From the NCBI GenBank assembly GCA_003577005.1, contig QEUW01000054.1, forward strand, positions 1 to 38,471: a stretch of DNA of 38,471 nucleotides, in the 5' to 3' direction. The notes below the pieces were generated by a model, which saw only the letters and a program-made list of their open reading frames with translations, was not told the origin of the DNA and did not search any database. Both the position numbers and the translations under genes were made by a program. Source of the DNA: Chloroflexota bacterium. GTDB taxonomy: Bacteria; Chloroflexota; Anaerolineae; Caldilineales; Caldilineaceae. Below are positions 17,345 through 25,220 of the stretch, one piece after another. Position 1 is the stretch's first letter. Each line of letters opens with the position of its first letter.

Positions 17345-17379
17345 AGGCAGCAGGACGGTCGGCAACCGTCCTGCTGCCT
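17345..17379. repeat. Strong 15-bp hairpin between binding protein and permease
   Basis: Perfect arms AGGCAGCAGGACGGT (17345-17359) and ACCGTCCTGCTGCCT (17365-17379) with loop CGGCA, 22 bases 3' of the binding-protein stop. There is no T-run. In many ABC operons a stem-loop here raises binding-protein mRNA over permease mRNA by stabilising the upstream 3' end; the same role is inferred. Confidence 0.85.
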
Positions 17380-17401
17380 GAACGGAGAATGAACGAAGGA
17401 C

Positions 17402-19090
17402 TTAGTGCTCTGCCAGGTACATATCCAGCAGCCCGGTCCAGTTGTTGTCTACATTGGTGTCAAAATTTCGCACCCAGGGCTTGACATTGTACTCGTAGAG
17501 GTCCCAGATCATGGGCAGGATGATATAGTGACCCAGCAGCCGGGCCTCGGTCGCCTGCACCTTGCTGCAGAACTCTGGATCATCGGGCGACAGCGTGCGC
17601 AGTTCGGCAGCCATGGCAACGAGTTCGTCGTCCACGAGCGCCACATTAGCGGGGTTGGTCGCCCACTGCACCAGACCTGCGATCATGTCGGCCGGGCTGG
17701 GGATGGTGGCGCCCCAACTGGAGCGGCGCACCTGCACCTGGTCCACTTCCTGGCCCCAGGCGTCCAGCGGGCCGGGGCGGATCTCCACATCGGTGATGCC
17801 CAGGTTGTTGCGCCACTGCTCGATCATGATTTCGGCGGTGCGGATATAATTAGGCGACTGGCCGGCGGTGGTGATGCGGATCTTGGGCAGGTTCTCGGCT
17901 GACCCGTAGCTTGAGGCCGCCAATTCCTGCCGGGCTCGTTCCGGGTCAAAGCCATACTCCGGCCAGTTGTCGGCCTTGAAGCAGGGCAATTCCGGCGTGA
18001 GGTGCGTCTTCATCACCCGCTCGTTGCGTGCGCCCTCCCAGGCGGCGGCGATTGCGGCATCCCAATCCACGGCATGAACCAGCGCCTTGCGGACGTTGAT
18101 GTCGTCCATCGGTTCGAGCGTTATCCACAAGGGGAAGAAGAAATTGGTAGCGTAAGGGATCAGGACAAAGCTCTCCGGCTCCGCCGCCCGCAAGGGTTCA
18201 CGGATGTTGCTCAGCCAGTGGGCGATGTCCACCTCATCGTTCTGCCACATGATGTATGAGACATTCTCATCCGGGGCAGGCTGGGCGATGATGCGTTGGA
18301 GATAGGGCTTGGTCTCGCCCCACCAATTGGGATTCTGCACGAGCACATGCCGTTGGGCGTCCACATCCCACTCTTCGATCATAAAGGGGCCGTTGACGCG
18401 CGTATTGGCGTCCGCCGAAAATTCAGCTTCGCCCACATCTTCCATCTTCATAAAGCCGGTGTTGTAGTGGGCCAGCGCATTGAGAAACGTCGGGCTGGGC
18501 GTGGTAAGGCGAATCTCCAACGTCTTCTCGTCGACAGCGGTGAGCCCGCTGATGGTCTCGGCGGAGCCATCGGCCACGGCCAACGCACCTTCGATCAACT
18601 GGATACCGGAGAGATTGCCGATCCAACAGCCGGTGCATTCTGCGCTCAGACCATAAGACCAGTAGTCGATGGCCTCCTGCGCCGTCACGGGCGAGCCGTC
18701 GGACCAGACAGCGTCGGGGTGGATGTGAATGGTGTAGACCAGGCCATCATCGCTCACATCGTAGCGGGTGGCCAGCCAGGGCGAGAGATTGTGCTCACGG
18801 TCGCGCAGGAAAAAGGTCATCCACATAAAGGAGATCCAGGGCCGGCCAAAACCACTTTCCGAGGCCGGCGTCAGCCGGTTGAAGTTACGGGTGACGTAGT
18901 GCAGCGTCTGATCGGCGGCGGCGTCCTCGGGCAGCGGGCGCCCGCCGGTTGTGGCTGCTTCGCCGCCGGCGGCGGGCGCATCGGCCGCTGGCGCTGGTTC
19001 GCCTGTTGCCACGCAGGCAGCCAGCGCCATGCTAAAGATGATCACACAACACAGGGCGGTGAGCACTCTTTTGCGTAGGCTTTCGTTCAT
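17402..19090 (-). CDS. ABC transporter substrate-binding lipoprotein, family 5 (importer 1)
   Basis: A 562-residue extracytoplasmic solute-binding protein of the SBP_bac_5 (DppA/OppA) family. Residues 1-25 form a lipoprotein signal with the lipobox ALAAC, Cys26 being the predicted lipidated residue. A low-complexity Ala/Pro/Gly linker (about 30-50) then tethers the domain. The family core is recognisable in LVYTIHIHPDAVWSDGSPVTAQEAIDYW. The ATG at 19090 has AAGGAG 8 bases upstream. It leads the importer 1 operon behind the promoter at 19308-19345, with a leader of about 220 bases. Ligand unknown; a sugar or oligosaccharide is more likely than a peptide from context. Confidence 0.95.
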   Translation of the reverse strand: MNESLRKRVLTALCCVIIFSMALAACVATGEPAPAADAPAAGGEAATTGGRPLPEDAAADQTLHYVTRNFNRLTPASESGFGRPWISFMWMTFFLRDREHNLSPWLATRYDVSDDGLVYTIHIHPDAVWSDGSPVTAQEAIDYWSYGLSAECTGCWIGNLSGIQLIEGALAVADGSAETISGLTAVDEKTLEIRLTTPSPTFLNALAHYNTGFMKMEDVGEAEFSADANTRVNGPFMIEEWDVDAQRHVLVQNPNWWGETKPYLQRIIAQPAPDENVSYIMWQNDEVDIAHWLSNIREPLRAAEPESFVLIPYATNFFFPLWITLEPMDDINVRKALVHAVDWDAAIAAAWEGARNERVMKTHLTPELPCFKADNWPEYGFDPERARQELAASSYGSAENLPKIRITTAGQSPNYIRTAEIMIEQWRNNLGITDVEIRPGPLDAWGQEVDQVQVRRSSWGATIPSPADMIAGLVQWATNPANVALVDDELVAMAAELRTLSPDDPEFCSKVQATEARLLGHYIILPMIWDLYEYNVKPWVRNFDTNVDNNWTGLLDMYLAEH

Positions 19091-19307
19091 GAGAGGTCTC
19101 CTTGTTGAGAATGGATGGATAGCCGGCAGCGCACGTCATGCCTTGCTGAACGTTGCAAGGGACAATCCTGCTGTAGAGCCGTTGCCACGCTTAGCACGAT
19201 CAACGAGCTATGTGCGGCCTGCCGACGATGGGCGACCGGTGCTACAAAACGGAGGATAATCCTCTACTGCTGGAGGGCAGTTGCTCACAATGGAGAGTGT
19301 GGCATTA

Positions 19308-19345
19308 TGGTATAACAACATACCAGAACTAGAATCGTTTGTCAA
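19308..19345 (-). promoter_or_regulatory. Promoter of importer 1 with overlapping TGGTAT-N6-ATACCA operator
   Basis: Minus strand: consensus TTGACA (19340-19345), 17-base spacer, then TATGTT (19317-19322) with an extended TG one base before it. A perfect palindrome TGGTAT-N6-ATACCA (19308-19325) covers the -10 box and the expected start point near 19310, the position of a repressor site. Half-sites TGGT/ACCA also occur in the GntR gene promoter (11766-11784), so that regulator is the obvious candidate to bind here. Confidence 0.72.
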
Positions 19346-19400
19346 ACGCTAAAAATTCAGGGGGTGCGTCCAGCATTTGGGGCAAAGCGTCGGCAGGCAA

Positions 19401-19464
19401 GCATTCCGGGAAAGGGCCAGAGCATCTCGTCATGCCAAGTGGTTCCAGCCCTTTCCCGGAATGC
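19401..19464. repeat. Intergenic inverted repeat, family A copy 2
   Basis: Perfect 16-base arms 19401-19416 (GCATTCCGGGAAAGGG) and 19449-19464, 32-base spacer. It begins 40 bases 3' of the aldolase stop. It shares a 15-base arm core with the element at 6750-6812, whereas the spacers are unrelated. Confidence 0.9.
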
Positions 19465-19504
19465 GGGTTGAGGGGGGAGAACGACCGCATGGGCCCAGCC
19501 AGGA

Positions 19505-20422
19505 TTACCGGCGTACCCAATCAGGAAATTGATCGTGAAGCGTCCGCTTGCAGACTTCGTACTGTTCTTCCGTAAAGCCCTGGTATGGCGACAGCAAGCG
19601 CAACGGCATCTCTTCAAGCCCGCCGAGCCGCACCAACAGCTTGTCATAGGCGCCGTCAATGCGCCCCTCGGCCAGCACCGGCCCCAATACGACGAGCATC
19701 ATGTCGCGAAAGGCTTTTTGGAGGGTGAACAGCGCTTCCAGGTTGCGTTGCCGGCCAGCCTCGAAAAGCGCCCACGCCTTGTGGGGCGACATGGGGCCAA
19801 ACGACGAAAGCAGCGAACACTCGCCGTAGAGCACCCCATGCGGATAATTCTCTTCGCCAAAGAAGTGTTGCAGTTCGGGGGCGTGGGTCATCAAATCGGC
19901 TGCTCGCGCCATGCCCCCGGCCGTATTCTTGGTCGCCACCAGGTTGGGCACGGCATCGATCAGACGCCGGTAGTCGCGACCCTCGAGCACCCGTTTGGCG
20001 CGCGGCAGATTGTAGTGCAGGAACTGGGCGTCGGCAAAGGCGCCGCAAACATCTTTGAAAAAGGTCATCATCTCCTGGTCGTTGAGCGCACCCCATGAGG
20101 GCAGCGAGATCTGAAAGATGCGAAAACCGGCATCGTAGGCCAGGGCAATCCGCTCGACGATGTTGGCGGTGGAGAGGCCGATCACACCGACCTGGGGATA
20201 CAAGTCGGGCCAGCGTGTCTCTTCGTAAAAGATGCGCACAATCTGCACAAAGCGCGCCGTGTCCACGGCATAACCCTCGCCCGCCGTGCCAAAGATGTAG
20301 AGATGGTTGAAATGTTGTCGCGCCATCTGCACCTGACGGCGAAAGACAGCTTCCAACAACTGGCCGTCCTCATCCCACGGCGCTTCGCAGGAGACGAGAA
20401 TGGCTTGTGGATAGCGGGGCAT
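19505..20422 (-). CDS. DapA/NAL-family aldolase (dihydrodipicolinate synthase superfamily)
   Basis: A 305-residue TIM-barrel class I aldolase. GTAGEGYAVD (45-54) corresponds to the GTTGE motif, Tyr137 in LHYNLPRA to the catalytic tyrosine, and Lys165 in LVATKNTAGG to the Schiff-base lysine. The superfamily includes dihydrodipicolinate synthase, N-acetylneuraminate lyase, 2-keto-3-deoxy sugar-acid aldolases and dehydratases. The setting among sugar dehydrogenases favours the sugar-acid branches, but the specificity residues cannot be judged by eye. The ATG at 20422 has GAGGAG about 8 bases upstream. It stands alone between the HEPN island and importer 1. Confidence 0.9.
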   Translation of the reverse strand: MPRYPQAILVSCEAPWDEDGQLLEAVFRRQVQMARQHFNHLYIFGTAGEGYAVDTARFVQIVRIFYEETRWPDLYPQVGVIGLSTANIVERIALAYDAGFRIFQISLPSWGALNDQEMMTFFKDVCGAFADAQFLHYNLPRAKRVLEGRDYRRLIDAVPNLVATKNTAGGMARAADLMTHAPELQHFFGEENYPHGVLYGECSLLSSFGPMSPHKAWALFEAGRQRNLEALFTLQKAFRDMMLVVLGPVLAEGRIDGAYDKLLVRLGGLEEMPLRLLSPYQGFTEEQYEVCKRTLHDQFPDWVRR

Positions 20423-20550
20423 CGTGGCTCTCCTCTGCTGATAGTTTGGGGTAAAGTGTTGCCTGGCAGCCTGCTGTATCCTATCACAAACTCTGTGTGA
20501 CTTGTTAGCGGTGGTAGGTGAGAGGGCGTTGGCTACCGGTGTTTATAAGC

Positions 20551-20579
20551 TTGTGAAACCCATATATACGGTGTAGAAT
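20551..20579 (+). promoter_or_regulatory. Candidate promoter of the nucleotidyltransferase-HEPN pair
   Basis: TTGTGA (20551-20556), 17-base spacer, TAGAAT (20574-20579) on the plus strand, about 130 bases before the first start codon. The 290-base gap at 20423-20713 holds no other recognised element. An alternative -10, TATACT, lies close downstream. Confidence 0.45.
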
Positions 20580-20713
20580 GAGAGACAGAGAATGGCTATA
20601 CTACGGAGCTGTTTCTAGTTGCTCACCAAAGCAAGCCAAACGCCCGGTGGCGCAAGTCATCCATAGCTCGTAGAACGGCAAGTTGGTCAGTGTGGCTGGA
20701 TAGGCGGGAATCT

Positions 20714-21034
20714 ATGCTGACAAAACATGACGAAATGGTAGTAAGGGCATTTCGAAGACGCTTGCAAGCAATCACCCCTATACTTGATCTGCGCGTCTAC
20801 GGGTCACGAGCACGGGGGGACGCTACACCCGAATCCGATTTAGACATCTTTATTGAACTGGAAACCGTTACACCTAAGTTGCGCCAGCGTATTAGTGAAA
20901 TTGCGTGGGAGGTGGGGTTTGACATGGATCGAGTTATCTCCACCTTTGTTGCTACGCGCAAGCAAATGAGCAGCAGCGCTCTGGCCGCCAATCCACTACT
21001 ACGTCATATTGAACGGGATGGCGTGCGCGTATGA
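20714..21034 (+). CDS. Minimal nucleotidyltransferase (MNT) domain protein
   Basis: A 106-residue pol-beta-type nucleotidyltransferase. G30-S31 followed by ten residues and D42-L-D44 gives the GSX10DXD motif of MntA-type proteins (GSRARGDATPESDLD). In known pairs the MNT protein is the antitoxin and modifies its HEPN partner by AMP transfer. The ATG at 20714 is preferred over a GTG eight codons upstream, because the family starts near the first helix and GGCGGG precedes the ATG. The stop overlaps the HEPN start by ATGA. The A/T content of this pair looks higher than around it, pointing to separate origin. Confidence 0.85.
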   Translation: MLTKHDEMVVRAFRRRLQAITPILDLRVYGSRARGDATPESDLDIFIELETVTPKLRQRISEIAWEVGFDMDRVISTFVATRKQMSSSALAANPLLRHIERDGVRV

Positions 21035-21414
21035 GTTCTACGCCGCTCGACGAGTTGCTCAAATACCGTATCGAACAAGCGCATGAGAGTCTGCGGGATG
21101 CGGAAACGTTATTTGGGACACATTCTCTTCGCGGCACGATCAACCGCGCATACTATGCTATGTTCTATGCGCTGTTAGCCCTGATTGCCACGAAAGCAAT
21201 GGGTTCATCAAAGCATAGTGGCGCAATCTCAATTTTTGATCGCGAGTTTGGAAAAACAGGCATATTCTCGAAGGATTTATCAAAAGCCCTTCACCTGCCA
21301 TTTGACCGCCGGCAAGTTCACGATTATGGGGAATTAATCGCTGTAGATGATGATGCTGCTGAGCAGACACTTCAAGATGCTCGTAAATTGTTGCCTCTGT
21401 TGAAATCTACTTGA
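21031..21414 (+). CDS. HEPN domain protein
   Basis: A 127-residue helical HEPN protein. The segment INRAYYAMFYALLALIA (37-53) and SSKHSGAISIFDREF resemble the PF05168-type HEPN domain rather than the HepT/DUF86 type. R93-R94-Q-V-H97-D-Y-G fits the R...DYG motif of that group, and with His97 could also serve as an RX3H-type RNase site. It overlaps the nucleotidyltransferase gene by four bases, the usual order of MNT-HEPN pairs. Toxin activity is not established for this HEPN branch, so a toxin-antitoxin role is likely but not certain. Confidence 0.83.
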   Translation: MSSTPLDELLKYRIEQAHESLRDAETLFGTHSLRGTINRAYYAMFYALLALIATKAMGSSKHSGAISIFDREFGKTGIFSKDLSKALHLPFDRRQVHDYGELIAVDDDAAEQTLQDARKLLPLLKST

Positions 21415-21495
21415 GAGAACTTGATTACCCGATTTGAATAACGGCCAACCCGGTAAGTTGCGGTACGACCGCTTAACCTCAAAAAATTATCTCTT

Positions 21496-22692
21496 CTACC
21501 TCTTCCCATGTAACGGTAGTAATCCAGAGCGATATTCCGCCTCCCACAGCGCGACGGTTTCGTCGATAAACTGCTGCACTGGTCGATCGATGCCCTGTTT
21601 TGCCAGCAGTTCGGGAATCCACTTCTTGCCATAGGCCACATGTTGGCGCTCATCAGCCATGTCGTAGTGGATATACTGGATGGAAAGCTGGTCGCCGTAC
21701 TGTTTATAGGTGGCGATGCTCTCGTGGCGATAGGGGAAGGCGTGGACTTCGTTGCCCATGGTCAGCATAGTGTACTGGGTGGCGGGGTCGTATTGGCTGC
21801 GCCAGGCGTAGATGCGTGTGTTCTGTGGCACCTGCGTATAATCCAGACCGTGCTGCGCCAGCCATTCGATCCCCAGCCGGCAGTGGCGGGTCTCGTCGTA
21901 GCAATGGCGGGCGCTGTCGTACGTAAACGCCCACGGCATCAGCGGCGAAAGGTAGATAATGAGCGCCACCGTCTCGGCGGCCAACATCTCCTGGCTGTAG
22001 TTCTCGAATTCCATCTGGCGGCGTGTAGCCGCGTCGGGGTCGGTGCGCACCTGCCCCGCTTTCTGATTGACCAGGTTGAAACGGCTGTCACGCGCCGCCT
22101 CACGCGGCGCCTGAAACGGTTTCCGGCAACCAGGTGCGGCGGGCGTGGGATAACGCTCCTCCCGTCCGGTCACTCCTCCTGCTGCGGCCAGCAATTCGCG
22201 AATATAGTGCTCCCACTCACCCACCGGTAGATCGGCCAGGGCGTCGGCGGCCCACTGCACATGCTCCTCTTCATCGACCAAAATGTGCTTGAAGGCGTAC
22301 AACGTGGGCGCATCGGGGTTGGCAAAGGTCTGCGTCAGATGCCAGCGATAGGCCGCTATCAGCGCCGGTTTTAGCACGCGGAAGAGGCCGGCGAGTAGTT
22401 CCCGTTCGTCCGGCGCATGGATCGCCTCGGCCATGAGATACTCCAGCGCCGGGTCACCGGGCGGGCGGAAAGCGGGAGTCTGCACTTCGCGCAGCCGCTG
22501 GTAGAGATGCTGCACATGCTGGGCATCTTCCCAGAGCAGCTGCCCCATGGCCAGCTTGGTCTCCATCTGCGCCGTAGCCGGCAGCCACCCGGCCAGGATG
22601 CGTAGCATCTCGTATTCGATAAAGCGATAGCGGTTCAACAGCCGCTTGTTTGTTTCGAAATCGATCGCCTGGTTGGGTTGGATGATCTGCAT
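21496..22692 (-). CDS. Ferritin-like superfamily protein with two di-iron-type halves
   Basis: A 398-residue, mostly helical protein with repeated ExxH-type motifs typical of ferritin-like di-iron proteins. In the N-terminal half: RFIEYEML (E26/E28), LLWEDAQHV (E55, H59) and ILVDEEEHVQWA (E141-H144). In the C-terminal half: YSQEMLAAETVA (E235/E240), CYDETRHCRLG (E257-H260) and HYDMADERQHVAYG (E348-H351). A Pro-rich linker at about 180-215 separates them. It therefore looks like a tandem four-helix-bundle protein. No specific family is recognised, and oxygenase, oxidase or iron-storage roles are all possible. The ATG at 22692 has AAGGAG at a rather long spacing of about 12. It is convergent with the HEPN gene across 81 bases. 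Confidence 0.72.
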   Translation of the reverse strand: MQIIQPNQAIDFETNKRLLNRYRFIEYEMLRILAGWLPATAQMETKLAMGQLLWEDAQHVQHLYQRLREVQTPAFRPPGDPALEYLMAEAIHAPDERELLAGLFRVLKPALIAAYRWHLTQTFANPDAPTLYAFKHILVDEEEHVQWAADALADLPVGEWEHYIRELLAAAGGVTGREERYPTPAAPGCRKPFQAPREAARDSRFNLVNQKAGQVRTDPDAATRRQMEFENYSQEMLAAETVALIIYLSPLMPWAFTYDSARHCYDETRHCRLGIEWLAQHGLDYTQVPQNTRIYAWRSQYDPATQYTMLTMGNEVHAFPYRHESIATYKQYGDQLSIQYIHYDMADERQHVAYGKKWIPELLAKQGIDRPVQQFIDETVALWEAEYRSGLLPLHGKR

Positions 22693-22750
22693 CGGAACGA
22701 GTAGCTCCTTAATCAGGTGGGTTGATCATCTAGGCGATTTGGGAAAGTAT

Positions 22751-22832
22751 GGAGATTGGAGGAGATTGATAGAGATTGAGGGGAATTGAACATAGCCTCG
22801 CACCCAATCTCCATCAATCTTCTCCAATCTCC
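22751..22832. repeat. Inverted repeat, family B copy 1
   Basis: Arms 22751-22779 and 22804-22832 match at 26 of 29 positions; the left arm begins GGAGATTGGAGGAGATT. It begins 40 bases 3' of the Gfo gene 7 stop. The same 17-mer forms the arms of the element at 35967-36019. Confidence 0.9.
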
Positions 22833-22871
22833 TGATTCATCCTCATTTGCCCAAACCACTCTCTTTACTCA

Positions 22872-23945
22872 CTAGGCCAACTCGACGCGCTGGCCCGTGC
22901 GGCTTGATTCGTACGCCGCGTCGACGATGCGAGCTACCTGGAGGGCGTCGTCGCCGGTGGTGAGTGGGGTGCCGCCCTCCTGCGCGGCGCGGATAAAGGC
23001 AGCAATAAACTGTTGGCCGTAAACGCCGCCGTACGCCGGTGATTCGGCATAAGTGTAGTGAAAGGTACGCTGGGGGGCGCTGGCCCAGGCCGGGTGGGTG
23101 CTCTCGACATAGATGCTGGCCGGCGGACCCGACGATGTCCAGTAGAGCCGTCCGAGTTGGCCGTTGATACTAAAGTAGTTGTCATAGCCGGCGCGGTTGA
23201 AATACCCCCCACCGCTCAGGGCCAGGATGTAACCGGCGTGCAAAGAGCCGACCGCACCTGATTGAAAACGTAGCGCAAGGACGGCGGTGTCTTCCACATC
23301 GATGGCTTCGCCGCTACACGTAGCCACTTCCGCCGCCACCGAGCTGACCTCATCGCCGGTGATGTAGCGCATCATATCGAGATAGTGACAGCCCAGCCAC
23401 GACAGGATGCCGCCGCCGGCGTATTGGTTGCGAAAGAGCCAGTGTTGCGGGTTGCGAAAGCGCACCTGTGTGGTGATCATACGCATCTCCACTGATACCA
23501 GCGGGCCGAGCAACCCCTGCTGGACGATCCGGCGGGCGTCCTGCACCCAGGGGCCGGCGCGGTTCTGGTAGCAGACGCCGAAACGGGCTGTGCTGCGCTG
23601 GGCCGCTTCGAGCACGCGCCGGGTGTCGGCCGCGGTGCGACCGATGGGTTTCTCGGCCATCAGATGCTTGCCCGCCGCCAGCACACGTATAAAGATCTCG
23701 GGTCCCAGGTCGTTGCGTAGCGCCGCAATGGCAAAGAAGAGGTCAGGGGTGGCCAACAAGGCGTCCAGATCGGTAAAGCCGGCGACCACCTTTTCGCCCT
23801 GCGTTGCCTGCACCTGGGCCAACGTCTCGGCATTGCTATCCCACAACAGGATGCGCTCGACTTCAGGCAACTGTTGCAGGGTACGCAAATGGGCCAGCGA
23901 ATGGGGATGCTCCAGGCCCAACAAGGCAGCGGTAAGTTGGGGCAT
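22872..23945 (-). CDS. Gfo/Idh/MocA family oxidoreductase 7
   Basis: A 357-residue family member. The ATG at 23945 is chosen (GGAG 10 bases upstream); an in-frame TTG lies six codons further up. The N-terminus MPQLTAALLGLEHPHSLAHLRTL has a His-rich loop instead of GxGxxG; AEKPIGR is at 97-103 with Lys99. GGGILSWLGCHYLDMMRY is almost the same as in protein 5, so the two belong to one subgroup. Gaps of 118 bases to the sialidase-like gene and 179 to the ferritin-like gene are both filled by repeats. Substrate unknown. Confidence 0.9.
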   Translation of the reverse strand: MPQLTAALLGLEHPHSLAHLRTLQQLPEVERILLWDSNAETLAQVQATQGEKVVAGFTDLDALLATPDLFFAIAALRNDLGPEIFIRVLAAGKHLMAEKPIGRTAADTRRVLEAAQRSTARFGVCYQNRAGPWVQDARRIVQQGLLGPLVSVEMRMITTQVRFRNPQHWLFRNQYAGGGILSWLGCHYLDMMRYITGDEVSSVAAEVATCSGEAIDVEDTAVLALRFQSGAVGSLHAGYILALSGGGYFNRAGYDNYFSINGQLGRLYWTSSGPPASIYVESTHPAWASAPQRTFHYTYAESPAYGGVYGQQFIAAFIRAAQEGGTPLTTGDDALQVARIVDAAYESSRTGQRVELA

Positions 23946-23978
23946 GTTAGTGCTGCTCCGCAATTTTTGGTTGATGAT

Positions 23979-24062
23979 GCGTAATGCGTGATGCGTAATG
24001 TTTCACTGCACGAATTGCACATTACGAATTGCACATTACGAATTACACATCACGCATTACGC
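23979..24062. repeat. Inverted repeat with tandem units, family C copy 2
   Basis: Arms 23979-23993 (GCGTAATGCGTGATG) and 24048-24062 are perfect complements. Between them CGAATTGCACATTA occurs twice in tandem (24011-24038) with a partial third unit. The repeated motif GTAATGCG extends over the stop codon of the sialidase-like gene (24064-24066). Related to 12786-12864. Confidence 0.9.
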
Positions 24063-24063
24063 A

Positions 24064-25182
24064 TTACTCGATTTTCAGTCGCGCCCAGTGAATGTCCAAT
24101 GTGGTTCCATCACCGGTATAGTAGAGCACGAGCACATCGCCATCCGGCAGAGCTTCGGCATAGGGCAGACCAAAGCTCCACAGCGCCATCTCGGCCAGCA
24201 GATCGGCCGTACTCTCATCCTGGCCGGAGCGGTGGCCGTGGGTGTAGAGCACCACTTCGCTGGCCGGGTCAAAGACGCCGTCGATGCCGGGTGCAAGCCG
24301 GGCGCGGATCGAGTGCGTCTGAAAGCGATCCACCCACGCCAGCACGACCCGTCCATCGGGCAAGATGGCAGGGTGAGCCGCCTGGTCGGTAACGCCGATG
24401 TCGTCGGGGGCGGACCAGGTGTGGCCGTGGTCTTCGCTGACCCGCCGGTGGATGTTGAGATAGGTGGCTGTCTGCGTGTCGTAGGTCCAGGCAAAGGCGA
24501 CGACGCGGCCATCGGGCGCGACTCCGCAGCGCTGGTCCCAGTTGAAGATGCGGCCACTAGGGTCAACGCCTACATCCACCGGCGCCGACCAGCTCTGTCC
24601 CTGGTCGGTCGAATGAAAAAAGACCACCTTCTGATACCACCGGCTGCGGTCGTGATAGGTTTTGTTGGTCTCGATACTCATCGCCAGCGAACCATCCGCC
24701 AGCTTGAGGATCGGGTCGGTCAGGCTGGGCGGGCCGATCTCGGCGGGCATGGGTACCCGGCGCCAGTCCGACCAGGTATCGCCGCCGTCGCTGGACTCGG
24801 CCAACAGGACCGCCATGGGCAGACAGCCTTCGGTCTCAGGGTTGAAGAGAGGCTGGCCGGGGTAGGTCGTCCGATCCACCCAGAGCGCCGCCGCCAGCAG
24901 CCGGTCTGGGGCCAGTTCGGTCAGATAACAGACCCGAAGCGAGCCGCGCCGGCCATCGACAGCGGGTTCGCCAAAAGGCCGCTGTGGTTCGCTCCACGTG
25001 TGGCCGTTGTCGTACGAGCGGCAGAGCTCGATGGTTTCGTCAGGTGAATCCTTGGTCGTTCCACTCCGATAGGTGGCCAACAAGGTGCCGTTGGCCAGCG
25101 CGACGACATGCGGAAATGCGAGCATGGCCCGTGCGCTCCGAGCCACCCCGTGCGCAAGTACCCCTGTCTCAGTGATTAGCAT
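24064..25182 (-). CDS. Sialidase-like beta-propeller protein (BNR/Asp-box)
   Basis: A 372-residue six-bladed-propeller protein of the exo-sialidase/BNR superfamily. Four Asp boxes are visible: SYDNGHTW (56-63), SSDGGDTW (130-137), STDQGQSW (191-198) and SEDHGHTW (249-256). No signal peptide is seen, so it may act in the cytoplasm or leave by another path. An RIP-type motif of true sialidases is not evident, and many such proteins have other glycosidase or binding roles. The ATG at 25182 has only a weak RBS. It is 38 bases after the TldE gene and may be co-transcribed. The stop codon lies in a repeat. Confidence 0.83.
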   Translation of the reverse strand: MLITETGVLAHGVARSARAMLAFPHVVALANGTLLATYRSGTTKDSPDETIELCRSYDNGHTWSEPQRPFGEPAVDGRRGSLRVCYLTELAPDRLLAAALWVDRTTYPGQPLFNPETEGCLPMAVLLAESSDGGDTWSDWRRVPMPAEIGPPSLTDPILKLADGSLAMSIETNKTYHDRSRWYQKVVFFHSTDQGQSWSAPVDVGVDPSGRIFNWDQRCGVAPDGRVVAFAWTYDTQTATYLNIHRRVSEDHGHTWSAPDDIGVTDQAAHPAILPDGRVVLAWVDRFQTHSIRARLAPGIDGVFDPASEVVLYTHGHRSGQDESTADLLAEMALWSFGLPYAEALPDGDVLVLYYTGDGTTLDIHWARLKIE

Positions 25183-25220
25183 CGTTGTAGAACCGTTTCT
25201 GTGTGGGGCAAACGCAATCC

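Larger units (their letters stand above)
19091..19504. other. 414-bp intergenic region before importer 1
   Basis: Between the aldolase stop and the binding-protein start. It holds an inverted repeat (19401-19464), the promoter and operator (19308-19345), and about 220 bases of untranslated leader. A small dyad GAGGATAATCCTC (19252-19264) lies in the early leader. No ORF with a plausible RBS was found. Confidence 0.7.

Noticed and set aside
17345..17379. Classical Rho-independent terminator after binding protein 1
   Set aside because: The stem is strong but no T-run follows on the minus strand.
24064..25182. True exo-sialidase
   Set aside because: Asp boxes are clear but the Arg triad and RIP motif could not be identified, so only a family-level call is made.
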